Below, in pieces: positions 36,929 through 45,081 of a stretch of DNA of 64,000 nt. Position 1 is the stretch's first letter, and each line of letters opens with the position of its first letter. The stretch is from GCA-2718815 sp963578105. Its GTDB lineage: Bacteria > Planctomycetota > Planctomycetia > Pirellulales > Pirellulaceae. The notes beneath the pieces are model-generated. The model was not told where the DNA came from, did not search any database, and saw nothing but the letters and a program-made list of their open reading frames with translations. Where the stretch lies: positions 62,001 to 126,000 of the forward strand of contig CAUZBP010000006.1 of the NCBI GenBank assembly GCA_963578105.1. Reading direction: 5' to 3'. Both the position numbers and the translations under genes were made by a program.

Positions 36929-37543
36929 ATTATTCACCGAAAGCATCGCAGCGTAGTTCGTCCCGGCAACTCTCCGTCCACCAACGTTCTTGATTTCGGG
37001 GGCCGTGCGAACGAGCGGCGTTATATCACTGGGGCAGACATAGATTGGTATGACCCGCTTTTCGTGTTTCATGTTCGTGCCGGGACGACTGGGAGGAGGC
37101 CATGGCGGGCCCTTAGGAAGGCAATGCCACCAGGATTCCATATCGAACCGGTCGTAAAGCTGCTGTTGTTCAACAAATGGTAAAATCATCACTCGCCAGC
37201 TAAGACCGTTACCAACATACCAGGTTGCTCCACTGCAGTTGTGATTTATGATGCCCTGATTATACATTTCCCCAACCGACACACCCGTGTTTCGCGACGC
37301 TGGAAACATCTGATGTGTGCCGTGATAGGCGTGGAGCCCCAGTCCGATCTGCTTCATATTGTTAACACATCGGGTACGCCGAGCCGCCTCCCGCGCCATC
37401 TGTACGGCCGGTAGCAACAGCGCAATCAAAATCGCGATAATGCCAATCACCACCAGCAATTCGACGAGCGTGAATCCGCGCCGCGTGCGACATGACCTGT
37501 CGTCTGGATGAACGCTACGGGGATGTGAAGACTTACATACCAT
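36512..37543 (-). CDS. DUF1559 pseudopilin-like protein, copy 2
   Basis: 343 residues from ATG 37543, aligned with the copy 1 start and preceded by AGGA; an upstream ATG at 37609 adds 22 residues not found in the other copies. It has the same layout: prepilin site and helix GFTLVELLVVIGIIAILIA, then QMAREAARRTRCVNNMKQ, and the C-terminal HPGGVNALFADG. It differs from copy 1 mostly in the middle third (for example WWHCLPKGPPWPPPSR), while the 3' 420 bases are identical. Confidence 0.92.
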   Translation of the reverse strand: MVCKSSHPRSVHPDDRSCRTRRGFTLVELLVVIGIIAILIALLLPAVQMAREAARRTRCVNNMKQIGLGLHAYHGTHQMFPASRNTGVSVGEMYNQGIINHNCSGATWYVGNGLSWRVMILPFVEQQQLYDRFDMESWWHCLPKGPPWPPPSRPGTNMKHEKRVIPIYVCPSDITPLVRTAPEIKNVGGRRVAGTNYAAMLSVNNFDSSRDGGLPEIYINIKHFRDGTSHTVQSVEVFRGKSYWENGWGYDASTQRCARWAESSAHCGANASRRPNDPRADEIDWLDDAALGRRGPRPASSLHPGGVNALFADGSCHFVTENINKRVWKNSCGRDDGRTPTYR

Positions 37544-37627
37544 CTGGTGAAATCCTAAAAGACTCTTGCAGTTACGAGTGGACGATCCCGCGTACAACTT
37601 GGAAAACATGCTGTTGACACTACTTTT

Positions 37628-37656
37628 ACAGTACCGTTTTCAAACATTACCGTCGA
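37628..37656 (-). promoter_or_regulatory. putative promoter of DUF1559 copy 2
   Basis: On the minus strand TCGACG (37651-37656), a 17-base spacer, then TACTGT (37628-37633). It is the duplicated counterpart of the site at 36431-36459, with a weaker -10. Confidence 0.25.
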
Positions 37657-37708
37657 TGGCAACGATGGATTTTCCGTGTCGTTATATTATTTCTGTTGAT
37701 CTCATTCC

Positions 37709-38710
37709 TCAGCGATAAGTTGGCGTACGACCGTCATCCCGACCACACGAATTTTTCCAGACCGGGAGATTGATGTTTTCCGTCACGAAGTGGCAGGAAC
37801 CGTCAGCAAACAACGCATTCACACCGCCCGGATGAAGACTCGATGCGGGTCGGGGACCCCATCGACCAAGGGCCGAATCGTCCAGCCAGTCGATTTCGTC
37901 AGCTCTCGGGTCATTCGGCCTGCGGGCAGCATTGGCACCACACATCGCGGAAGACTCCGCCCAACGGGCGCAGCGCTGTGTGCTGGCGTCCTTAAACCAG
38001 GCAGTTTGCAAATAAGACTTGCCACGAAACACCTCGACCGACTGCACCGTGTGACTGGTTCCATCCCGAAAGTGCTTGATGTTGATGTAGATTTCGGGCA
38101 ATCCACCGTCACGAGACCGATCCCGCTCATCACGCGAAAGCATCGCGGCGTAGTTCGTCCCGGCAACTTTCCGCTTATCAACATTCAGGATGTCCTGGCG
38201 AACGACCGGCGTGATATCACTGGGACAAATATAGATCGGTATGATCCGCTGCTCGTGTTTCCAGTTCTTACCGGAACCTCCCCTAGGAAGGCAATGCCAC
38301 CAGGAATCCATGTCGAACAGATTGTAAAGCTGCTGTTGTTCAACAAATGGTAAAATCATCACTCGCCAGCTAAGACTGTTACCAACATACCAGGGAGCAT
38401 TCGGGCAAGGTGTCGTGATACCCTGTGCTTGCATCTCCCCCACCGACACCCCGGTATTTCGCGATGCTGGAAACATCTGATGTGTGCCGTGATAGGCGTG
38501 GAGCCCCAATCCGATCTGCTTCATATTGTTGACACATCGGACACGCCGAGCCGCCTCCCGCGCCATCTGTACGGCCGGTAACAACAGCGCAATCAAAATC
38601 GCGATAATGGCAATCACCACCAGCAACTCGACGAGCGTGAATCCGCGCAGCATGCGGCATCGGCTTGTGTCTGGATGCACTTCACCCGGAAGTGACGGAT
38701 TGCATGGCAT
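37709..38710 (-). CDS. DUF1559 pseudopilin-like protein, copy 3
   Basis: 333 residues, ATG at 38710 with AGGG nine bases upstream. The prepilin helix GFTLVELLVVIAIIAILIA and the His-x9-Asp-Gly motif are present. It is the most diverged of the three: its leader differs (PGEVHPDTSRCRML), it lacks the Pro-rich stretch of copies 1 and 2, and the C-terminal part reads MCGANAARRPN and ALGRWGPRP instead of HCGANASRRPN and ALGRRGPRP. It is the first of the three in the direction of transcription. Confidence 0.92.
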   Translation of the reverse strand: MPCNPSLPGEVHPDTSRCRMLRGFTLVELLVVIAIIAILIALLLPAVQMAREAARRVRCVNNMKQIGLGLHAYHGTHQMFPASRNTGVSVGEMQAQGITTPCPNAPWYVGNSLSWRVMILPFVEQQQLYNLFDMDSWWHCLPRGGSGKNWKHEQRIIPIYICPSDITPVVRQDILNVDKRKVAGTNYAAMLSRDERDRSRDGGLPEIYINIKHFRDGTSHTVQSVEVFRGKSYLQTAWFKDASTQRCARWAESSAMCGANAARRPNDPRADEIDWLDDSALGRWGPRPASSLHPGGVNALFADGSCHFVTENINLPVWKNSCGRDDGRTPTYR

Positions 38711-38853
38711 TTGGTGAAACCCTACAAGATGGGTACGGTCACGACTCCTTCATTCCACATCCAATGTGGCAGACTTACTTTTTACTCCTGGGCTTGAAAA
38801 TACAGGAGCCAAATGGTGCGGTCCAGGCCAAGATGAACTTCCGTATCGCCACC

Positions 38854-40044
38854 TTATCTCTCCTTCGACATCAGACCATCAGCGCCCCGAACGCGAATCC
38901 AATGGTCACTCATCGACATCCCGGGGTGCACTTCCACCTGGGGCATATGACAAGCAATGCAACCCTTTTGTGAAGACACCTTGCATGACACTTGTTGAGC
39001 CGGTTCTGCAGAGTGGCAACTCAAACAACGAGTCTCGTAGTGCTGCGCATCCCGTGAAACGGGACGATGTGGATCGTGGCATGTCGTACAACTCAAACGG
39101 CCCTCGGACTTCCGATAACAGGCTGTCTGCAAAATCCCAACCGGAGCGTATCGCACCAGCTTGAGGTTATCAGTTTGCAACGGGGACTCCAGCATGTCGG
39201 GGCGACGATGACATTCCCCGCACCGCTGCATCTGTTCTGTGGCGGTCCAGCTGATCGCCGTCAAACCGAGCGTGTCGCCGATCGTCCCGTGCTGCATCTG
39301 CTCGACATGTCGACGTGCCGGACCGTGGCAGCTTTCGCATCCGACATGGGGCTGTAACTCGGTGAGCTTCAAACCCTCCCTGCGGTAGGTTGTCGTGTGG
39401 CAGCCCAGGCACCGGTCCAGCAGTTCGGGGCTGCGAACGCGCCCAAAGTGTTCCACGTCCTGGGTCACCGCCTGTCCTCGATGGCTGGGTGTCAGGCCGG
39501 GCTCGTGGTCTTCTCCAAACAGCGAGACGCGATGTTCAATCCCCACCGCCCGGCCATCGGTACCGGGGACCAAGGTCATAAAGGTAATCGCATGCTGTCC
39601 GGATCCCAGTCCAAAATGTAGTGGAAACGCATCCTCCGGGAAGCGTTCGGGCAGGCTCACTGAAAGACCACCCGGGCCAGCATGGTAGTGAAACGTGACC
39701 CCACGTTCAGGATCTTTAAATTGCTGACCGTCGACTTGAGCGTCAAACTGCCCATCATCCGTTCGGTAAAACGTTCGCGCGTGGCCACTCCGGGCATGCT
39801 CGTTCACCTGGCTTGCATGACAACTTGCACAGGCCTGGCTTCCCACATAGTCTTCGTGTCTTGCGTCCCGGGTGGAGGCGGGCAGGCGAGAAACCGGCAT
39901 TGTCACCGCTCGTTGAAAATGAAGAGACAACCACACAACAACACTGCCGAGCAGAAGAACGGGCAACAGGCAACCAACAACGAGTTTTCGTGTCGGAAAA
40001 ACATTGCGTTGAAGAGGGGATTTTCTATTCATTCTCTTCATCAT
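38854..40044 (-). CDS. seven-heme c-type cytochrome, membrane-anchored
   Basis: 396 residues. A membrane helix (VVGCLLPVLLLGSVVVWLSL, about residues 22-42) anchors a periplasmic domain with seven CXXCH heme sites: CASCH, CLGCH, CESCH, CGECH, CTTCH, CLSCH and CIACH. The layout, with a 110-residue gap after the first heme and CESCHGPARRHVE in the middle, resembles the cytochrome c554-like multiheme family often called doubled-CXXCH or perihelion proteins. An electron-transfer role is likely. No oxidase or reductase partner is adjacent. Confidence 0.9.
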   Translation of the reverse strand: MMKRMNRKSPLQRNVFPTRKLVVGCLLPVLLLGSVVVWLSLHFQRAVTMPVSRLPASTRDARHEDYVGSQACASCHASQVNEHARSGHARTFYRTDDGQFDAQVDGQQFKDPERGVTFHYHAGPGGLSVSLPERFPEDAFPLHFGLGSGQHAITFMTLVPGTDGRAVGIEHRVSLFGEDHEPGLTPSHRGQAVTQDVEHFGRVRSPELLDRCLGCHTTTYRREGLKLTELQPHVGCESCHGPARRHVEQMQHGTIGDTLGLTAISWTATEQMQRCGECHRRPDMLESPLQTDNLKLVRYAPVGILQTACYRKSEGRLSCTTCHDPHRPVSRDAQHYETRCLSCHSAEPAQQVSCKVSSQKGCIACHMPQVEVHPGMSMSDHWIRVRGADGLMSKER

Positions 40045-40399
40045 TTTCTAATGATGACGACACGTTCCAGGGTCCATTTGCCCCATTGTACTCCACAAGC
40101 TTCTAATCGATGTGCCGGTAACCGGATCCCTGCCCCGGGCTGTTACTAATTTCCAACGCACCATTCTGTTCAACGTCCTCGGGACCGCTACCATGAGTCC
40201 TGGCGGGCTTGTCCCTGACTCTCACGAGGTATCGTTTCGTGTCCCTGGCGAAAATTTAAAAGTCCGCTGCCAGTCCCTTCCCTTCTCGCCGGATGCCTGA
40301 GTCCTGTATAATCACCTCTGGTGACACAGCCTACCAGAATTTTGTTGTGGCTCAGGTCCTGCCAGCTCCCTCACCGGCCCGGTCTTTCGAAGGTTTAAC
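40045..40399. other. divergent intergenic region, no feature seen
   Basis: 355 bases between the cytochrome gene and the mutase operon. It should hold the mutase promoter. No B12 riboswitch-like fold was recognised. Confidence 0.4.
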
Positions 40400-42052
40400 G
40401 TGTCGACTCCCCTGATCTCTGATGCCAAAAAACGCTGGCAACAAGAGCTTGCCGCCGCTCCTTCTCGTCCTCAGCCTGCAACGACTGTTAGCGGCCTTCC
40501 AATTGAACCACTCTACACAAGTGACGACCTGGACAATTTTTCGGACGAGAAACGGCTGGGATACCCCGGTCAGTATCCATTTGCGCGCGGTGTGCATGCC
40601 AATATGCACCGTGGTCAATTGTGGACGATGCGACAATTTGCCGGCTATGGTACGGCGCGGCAGACCAATGAGCGCTTTCGGTTCTTGCTCGAAAAAGGAC
40701 AAACCGGCTTGAGCACCGCCTTCGATCTGCCAACCCTGATGGGCCTGGACAGCGATCATTCCCAATCACGTGGTGAGGTAGGACGATTGGGTGTCGCCGT
40801 CGATACGATTGATGATGTCCGTCAGCTCTTCGCAGGCATCGACCTGGAGCAGGTTTCCGTATCGATGACGATTAACGCGCCGGCATTTGTCATCATGGCA
40901 TACTACGTGGCGGCCGCTGTAGATGGCGGTTTCGATCCTCGCAAGCTGCGCGGCACACTTCAAAACGACATTCTGAAGGAATTTCACGCCCAGAATGAAT
41001 TTATCTTCCCCCCCACGCCCTCCGTTAAACTCGTCGTAGATGTGATCGAGTATTGCACGAAACACGTGCCTTTGTGGAACACGGTCTCCATCAGCGGTTA
41101 CCACATACGCGAAGCGGGTTCTACAGCCGTCCAGGAGTTGGCTTTCACTTTGGCGGACGGCATGCACTATGTCGAGCAGTGCCTGGAACGGGGTATGAAC
41201 GTCGACGACTTTGCACCCCGCCTCAGTTTCTTTTTCAACGCACACAACGACCTTTTCGAAGAGCTTGCCAAGTACCGGGCGGCTCGTCGTTTGTGGGCCG
41301 ATCTGATGAAGAACCGATACCACGCACAACGCGAATCTTCATGGAAGTTGCGCTTCCATGCCCAGACTGCCGGTTGCTCACTGCAAGACAAACAGCCGGA
41401 AGTTAATCTGATGCGAGTGGCCTACCAGGCCATGGCAGCCGTATTAGGAGGCTGCCAATCATTACACACCAACAGCATGGATGAAACACTGGCCCTGCCC
41501 TCCGAACATGCAGCCACGCTGGCATTGCGAACGCAACAAGTGCTGGCCTATGAAACGGGCGTGACCAATACCGTCGATCCCTTGGGCGGCAGCTATTTTG
41601 TCGAAACGCTCACTGATCAGATACAGCAACAGGCCGAGGAGTATTTCGAACGCATTGAGCAGCACCACGGTATGGTGGCCGCCATTGAAACAGGATTCTT
41701 CCGCCGTGAAATTGGCGATGCGGCCTTCGCTTTTCAACAAGCTGTCGACGCAAAACAAAAGGTACTCGTGGGAGTCAATGATTTTCAGCAACCAGACGAA
41801 AAGCCGTTGCCACTTCTGGAGTTGGATGAATCGGCCGAACGTGATCAATTGCAATCCCTCGAACAAATCAAGAAGCAGCGGAGCCGGGACGACGTGCGTC
41901 GCACCACGGACGAGCTGAAACGAGTGGCGGAAACCGGCACAAACGTCATGCCTGCACTCATGGAAACCGCTAGAGCACGTGTCACCGTGGGAGAATCGAT
42001 GCAGGTGTTGGAAGAAATATTCGGTCGTTACCGACTTGGCGCGGCCTGGTAA
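40400..42052 (+). CDS. icmA: B12-dependent acyl-CoA mutase large subunit, isobutyryl-CoA mutase-like
   Basis: 550 residues, GTG start, without a fused B12 domain. The TIM-barrel half has the family sequence (GLSTAFDLPTLMGLDSDH, VSVSMTINAPA, WNTVSISGYHIREAGST, SLHTNSMDETLALPSEHA). In methylmalonyl-CoA mutase Tyr89 and Arg207 hold the substrate carboxylate; in isobutyryl-CoA mutase these are Phe80 and Gln198. Here the matching residues are Phe80 (TMRQFAGYGT) and Gln198 (EFHAQNEFIFPP), and Ala107 stands where 2-hydroxyisobutyryl-CoA mutase has Asp. It should therefore interconvert isobutyryl-CoA and butyryl-CoA or a close relative. The three following genes belong to the same operon. Confidence 0.88.
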   Translation: MSTPLISDAKKRWQQELAAAPSRPQPATTVSGLPIEPLYTSDDLDNFSDEKRLGYPGQYPFARGVHANMHRGQLWTMRQFAGYGTARQTNERFRFLLEKGQTGLSTAFDLPTLMGLDSDHSQSRGEVGRLGVAVDTIDDVRQLFAGIDLEQVSVSMTINAPAFVIMAYYVAAAVDGGFDPRKLRGTLQNDILKEFHAQNEFIFPPTPSVKLVVDVIEYCTKHVPLWNTVSISGYHIREAGSTAVQELAFTLADGMHYVEQCLERGMNVDDFAPRLSFFFNAHNDLFEELAKYRAARRLWADLMKNRYHAQRESSWKLRFHAQTAGCSLQDKQPEVNLMRVAYQAMAAVLGGCQSLHTNSMDETLALPSEHAATLALRTQQVLAYETGVTNTVDPLGGSYFVETLTDQIQQQAEEYFERIEQHHGMVAAIETGFFRREIGDAAFAFQQAVDAKQKVLVGVNDFQQPDEKPLPLLELDESAERDQLQSLEQIKKQRSRDDVRRTTDELKRVAETGTNVMPALMETARARVTVGESMQVLEEIFGRYRLGAAW

Positions 42053-42056
42053 AACA

Positions 42057-42476
42057 ATGTCTTTACGTCTTGACTCCATGAACGAAACAGATCGCCCTCA
42101 ACGAATCGTGCTGGCCAAGATTGGTCTGGATGGCCATGACCGTGGAATCAAGGTCGTGGCGAGGGGACTCCGCGATCATGGATTTCACGTCATCTACGCC
42201 GGTCTGTGGCAGGCGCCTGAAGCGGTGGTTCAAGCGGTCGCGGACGAAGACGCGGACTGGTTGGGGATCAGCATCCTGAGTGGTGCCCACATGACACTGT
42301 TACCGGATCTGCTCAACTTGCTGCGGCAACAGGGATCAGGAAATGTGAAGGTCATGGTGGGTGGGATCATTCCGGAAGCAGATATTCAGAAGTTGCAGCA
42401 ACTGGGAGTCACAGGAGTTTTCGGTCCGGGCACACCGATGGAAGACATCGTTGAGTTCCTACGTGAACGGAGATGA
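42057..42476 (+). CDS. icmB: B12-binding small subunit of acyl-CoA mutase
   Basis: 139 residues, ATG four bases after the large-subunit stop; a second ATG at 42078 is possible. It carries the base-off B12 signature Asp-x-His-x-x-Gly in AKIGLDGHDRGIKVVARG, the SILSGAHM strand, and VMVGGIIPEADIQKL with GPGTPMEDIVEFL. The His replaces dimethylbenzimidazole as the lower cobalt ligand. It should pair with the preceding subunit. The stop is one base before the next start. Confidence 0.93.
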   Translation: MSLRLDSMNETDRPQRIVLAKIGLDGHDRGIKVVARGLRDHGFHVIYAGLWQAPEAVVQAVADEDADWLGISILSGAHMTLLPDLLNLLRQQGSGNVKVMVGGIIPEADIQKLQQLGVTGVFGPGTPMEDIVEFLRERR

Positions 42477-42477
42477 C

Positions 42478-43212
42478 GTGAGCGATTGGACAGAACTCTT
42501 CGAACGGTTTCGCCAGAAAGACCGTCAAGCGCTGGCACGACTGCTTTCACATGCGACCCAATCGGAAGGTGCGGAAATCATTCGCACGCAAATAACGCCC
42601 AGGCCAACCGGATCGGTCATCGCCTTGACAGGCAACGGTGGAGTGGGAAAAAGCAGTCTTGTCGGTCGAATTGCAGAAAGGTTGCGCAAGGACGGAATCC
42701 AAGTGGCCGTTCTGGCCTGTGATCCAGAAAGCCCCTACACGGGCGGTGCCCTGTTAGGCGATCGCATTCGCATGTCTCCGCTGGCATCCGACCCCGGTCT
42801 ATTCATTCGAAGTGTTGCAACCTCAGGCGGTCGTCAAGCAGTCGCTGAAAATCTCGACCTGATGTGTCAGCTTCTTTTGGAATACGGTTTTGAAATCGTG
42901 CTGATCGAAACCGTCGGTGCCGGCCAGGCAGATGTGGCAGTGCGTGAACTGGCGGACATATTGGTTTTGTTAGTGCAGCCGGAAACAGGCGATGAACTTC
43001 AGTGGGAAAAAGCAGGACTTTTGGAAGTGGCCGATGTGGTCGTGGTGAACAAGGCAGACCTGCCGGGTGCCGACACCGTGATGGCTCAACTCCAGGGTCA
43101 ACTCAACCTGCCCGGTTGTCGCCCCGTTCCCATATTCAAGGTCAGTGCGACTCAAGGAGAAGGCCTGGACGAACTATGGAGGGCCGTCCAAGAGTTAAGA
43201 ACGGAAAACTGA
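42478..43212 (+). CDS. meaB: MeaB/ArgK-type G-protein chaperone of B12 mutases, short form
   Basis: 244 residues from GTG 42478, which has CGGAG five bases upstream. Walker A is GNGGVGKSSLVGRIA, then LACDPESPYTGGALLGDRIRM, VLIETVGAGQADVAVRELAD, and NKADLPGAD for guanine. In known systems it loads and protects adenosylcobalamin on the mutase using GTP. The usual length is 310-340 residues; here the protein ends soon after the last nucleotide motif, so the C-terminal dimerisation arm of MeaB appears to be missing. Confidence 0.92.
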   Translation: MSDWTELFERFRQKDRQALARLLSHATQSEGAEIIRTQITPRPTGSVIALTGNGGVGKSSLVGRIAERLRKDGIQVAVLACDPESPYTGGALLGDRIRMSPLASDPGLFIRSVATSGGRQAVAENLDLMCQLLLEYGFEIVLIETVGAGQADVAVRELADILVLLVQPETGDELQWEKAGLLEVADVVVVNKADLPGADTVMAQLQGQLNLPGCRPVPIFKVSATQGEGLDELWRAVQELRTEN

Positions 43213-43304
43213 CTGGCAATTAGACGTACAGCATCACAAGACAAAATTATTTTCCGGCAACTTTGTATTACAGCTAGCGCACGCGTTTCCTTGGGAGAAT
43301 CAAC

Positions 43305-44930
43305 ATGCCCAGCCGGATGAAGAATCTGGACGACTACCGCCAGCAAAGAGTGTCCTTCCGCTGGGAATCCCCCGAAATGTTTAACTTCGGCAAGGATGTC
43401 GTCGATGCCTGGGGAAAATCCCATCCAGACAAAACAGCCATCCATTGGGTCGGCCAGGACACGGAGCGGATCATCACGTTTGCAGAAATCTCCGCTCGAA
43501 CGAATCAGGTCGCACAAGCGCTGATCGAGTTGGGACTTCAACCTGGTGACCGGGTGCTTGTCATTTTACCGAGAGTGGTTGCCTGGTGGGAATCGCTCGT
43601 CGGCATCTTCAAAGCTGGTCTCGTTGCGTTGCCAGGCACGTCTTTATTAACTTCCAGCGACCTGTCCTACCGGACTCAAATCGCAGAAGTGGCAGCCGTT
43701 ATTACGGATGCTACCGGGGCAGAAAGAATTGATGAAATTCATGATGACCTACCCTCCCTGAAACACCGAATTCTGGTGGGTCCAGAGCGAAACGGTTGGC
43801 AGCATTACGAAGCCCTTGTCAATGCTGCCAGTGCAACATTCGAACCTGGTGACACGCGTAGTGATGCGCCCGCATTAATCTACTTCACCTCCGGTACCAC
43901 GGGCATGCCGAAGATGGTGTTGCACACGCATGCCAGCTATGGAATCGGACATCAAGTCACCGGGAGATTCTGGCTTGATCTGACCGAAAATGACTTGCAT
44001 TGGAATATTTCGGATACCGGTTGGGCCAAAGCGGCCTGGTCCAGTTTGTTCGGGCCGTGGATCTGCGGCGCCAGCCTGTTTGTTCAACATACTGTCGGTC
44101 GATTTGAACCGCAGGATGTACTGACCCTGTTGGAAAAATATCCTGTGACAACAATGTGTTCGGCACCTACGATTTATCGCCTGCTGGTGCAACAGGATCT
44201 GGACACATTTCAACCAGCAGCGCTGCGGCACTGCGTGGCGGCGGGCGAACCCTTGAATCCCGAAGTGATCGATGTCTGGCGCAAGGCAACCGGTTTGGAG
44301 ATTCGTGACGGCTATGGACAAACTGAATCTGTCTTGTTGTGCGGAAACTTTCCGGGAGTGGATGTGAAACCCGGATCGATGGGATTGCCCACCCCGGGGA
44401 TTGACCTGGCAGTCGTTGATGACGAGGGTCATCGGCTAGCTCCAGGCGAAGAAGGACAGATTGCTGTTCGCGTCGAACCCGACCGGCCATTGGGGTTATT
44501 TCGTGAATACTGGAAGTCTCCGGAGGAGACCGCCGAGGTGTTCCGGCACGGTTGGTACTACACCTGTGATTGCGCCACGATCGACGAGGATGGTTATTTC
44601 TGGTTCGTCGGTCGATCCGATGATGTGATTACAAGTTCTGCCTACCGTATCGGGCCTTTCGAGGTAGAAAATGCGCTCCTGGAACACCCGGCTGTGGTCG
44701 AAGCAGCGGTGGTCGGAAAGAAAGATGCGGTGCGCGGTGAAATTGTCCGGGCATTTGTGGTATTGGCCGCTGCCTACCAGGGTCGTCAGGACCTTGAGAC
44801 AGAGTTGCAAGACCACGTAAAACGTGTGACCGCACCGTACAAGTATCCACGCCAGATCGAGTTCGTCGATGAATTGCCCAAGACAATCAGTGGCAAGATT
44901 CGCCGACTCGAGCTGCGTCAACGCAAGTAG
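43305..44930 (+). CDS. acyl-CoA synthetase (AMP-forming), ACSM/medium-chain type
   Basis: 541 residues. ATG 43305 has TTGGGAGA upstream. Adenylation motifs: YFTSGTTGMPKMVLH, DGYGQTES, YTCDCATIDEDGYFWFVGR with Asp, and the C-terminal Lys in PKTISGKIRRLEL. It activates a carboxylic acid to its CoA thioester. Placed 92 bases after the mutase GTPase, it probably feeds the mutase with a short or branched acid. The same set of large subunit, small subunit, GTPase and ligase is known for 2-hydroxyisobutyryl-CoA mutase. Confidence 0.92.
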   Translation: MPSRMKNLDDYRQQRVSFRWESPEMFNFGKDVVDAWGKSHPDKTAIHWVGQDTERIITFAEISARTNQVAQALIELGLQPGDRVLVILPRVVAWWESLVGIFKAGLVALPGTSLLTSSDLSYRTQIAEVAAVITDATGAERIDEIHDDLPSLKHRILVGPERNGWQHYEALVNAASATFEPGDTRSDAPALIYFTSGTTGMPKMVLHTHASYGIGHQVTGRFWLDLTENDLHWNISDTGWAKAAWSSLFGPWICGASLFVQHTVGRFEPQDVLTLLEKYPVTTMCSAPTIYRLLVQQDLDTFQPAALRHCVAAGEPLNPEVIDVWRKATGLEIRDGYGQTESVLLCGNFPGVDVKPGSMGLPTPGIDLAVVDDEGHRLAPGEEGQIAVRVEPDRPLGLFREYWKSPEETAEVFRHGWYYTCDCATIDEDGYFWFVGRSDDVITSSAYRIGPFEVENALLEHPAVVEAAVVGKKDAVRGEIVRAFVVLAAAYQGRQDLETELQDHVKRVTAPYKYPRQIEFVDELPKTISGKIRRLELRQRK

Positions 44931-45081
44931 CCGGGCGCGCAGCAGACCTCTGGGATTGTCTTTCGTTTTTGCGCCCCTCCGACGGGTTCTCGTCTCACAA
45001 CTCACGGCCGAACGTCGAGCTGTTGCCTCTGCCAATTTTACTGCGCGCGGGGGAAGGCAGGCGGGGGCTTTAAGAGAACCC

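Noticed and set aside
40400..42052. Methylmalonyl-CoA mutase for propionate use
   Set aside because: The carboxylate-binding Tyr and Arg are replaced by Phe80 and Gln198, and no propionyl-CoA carboxylase or epimerase gene is nearby.
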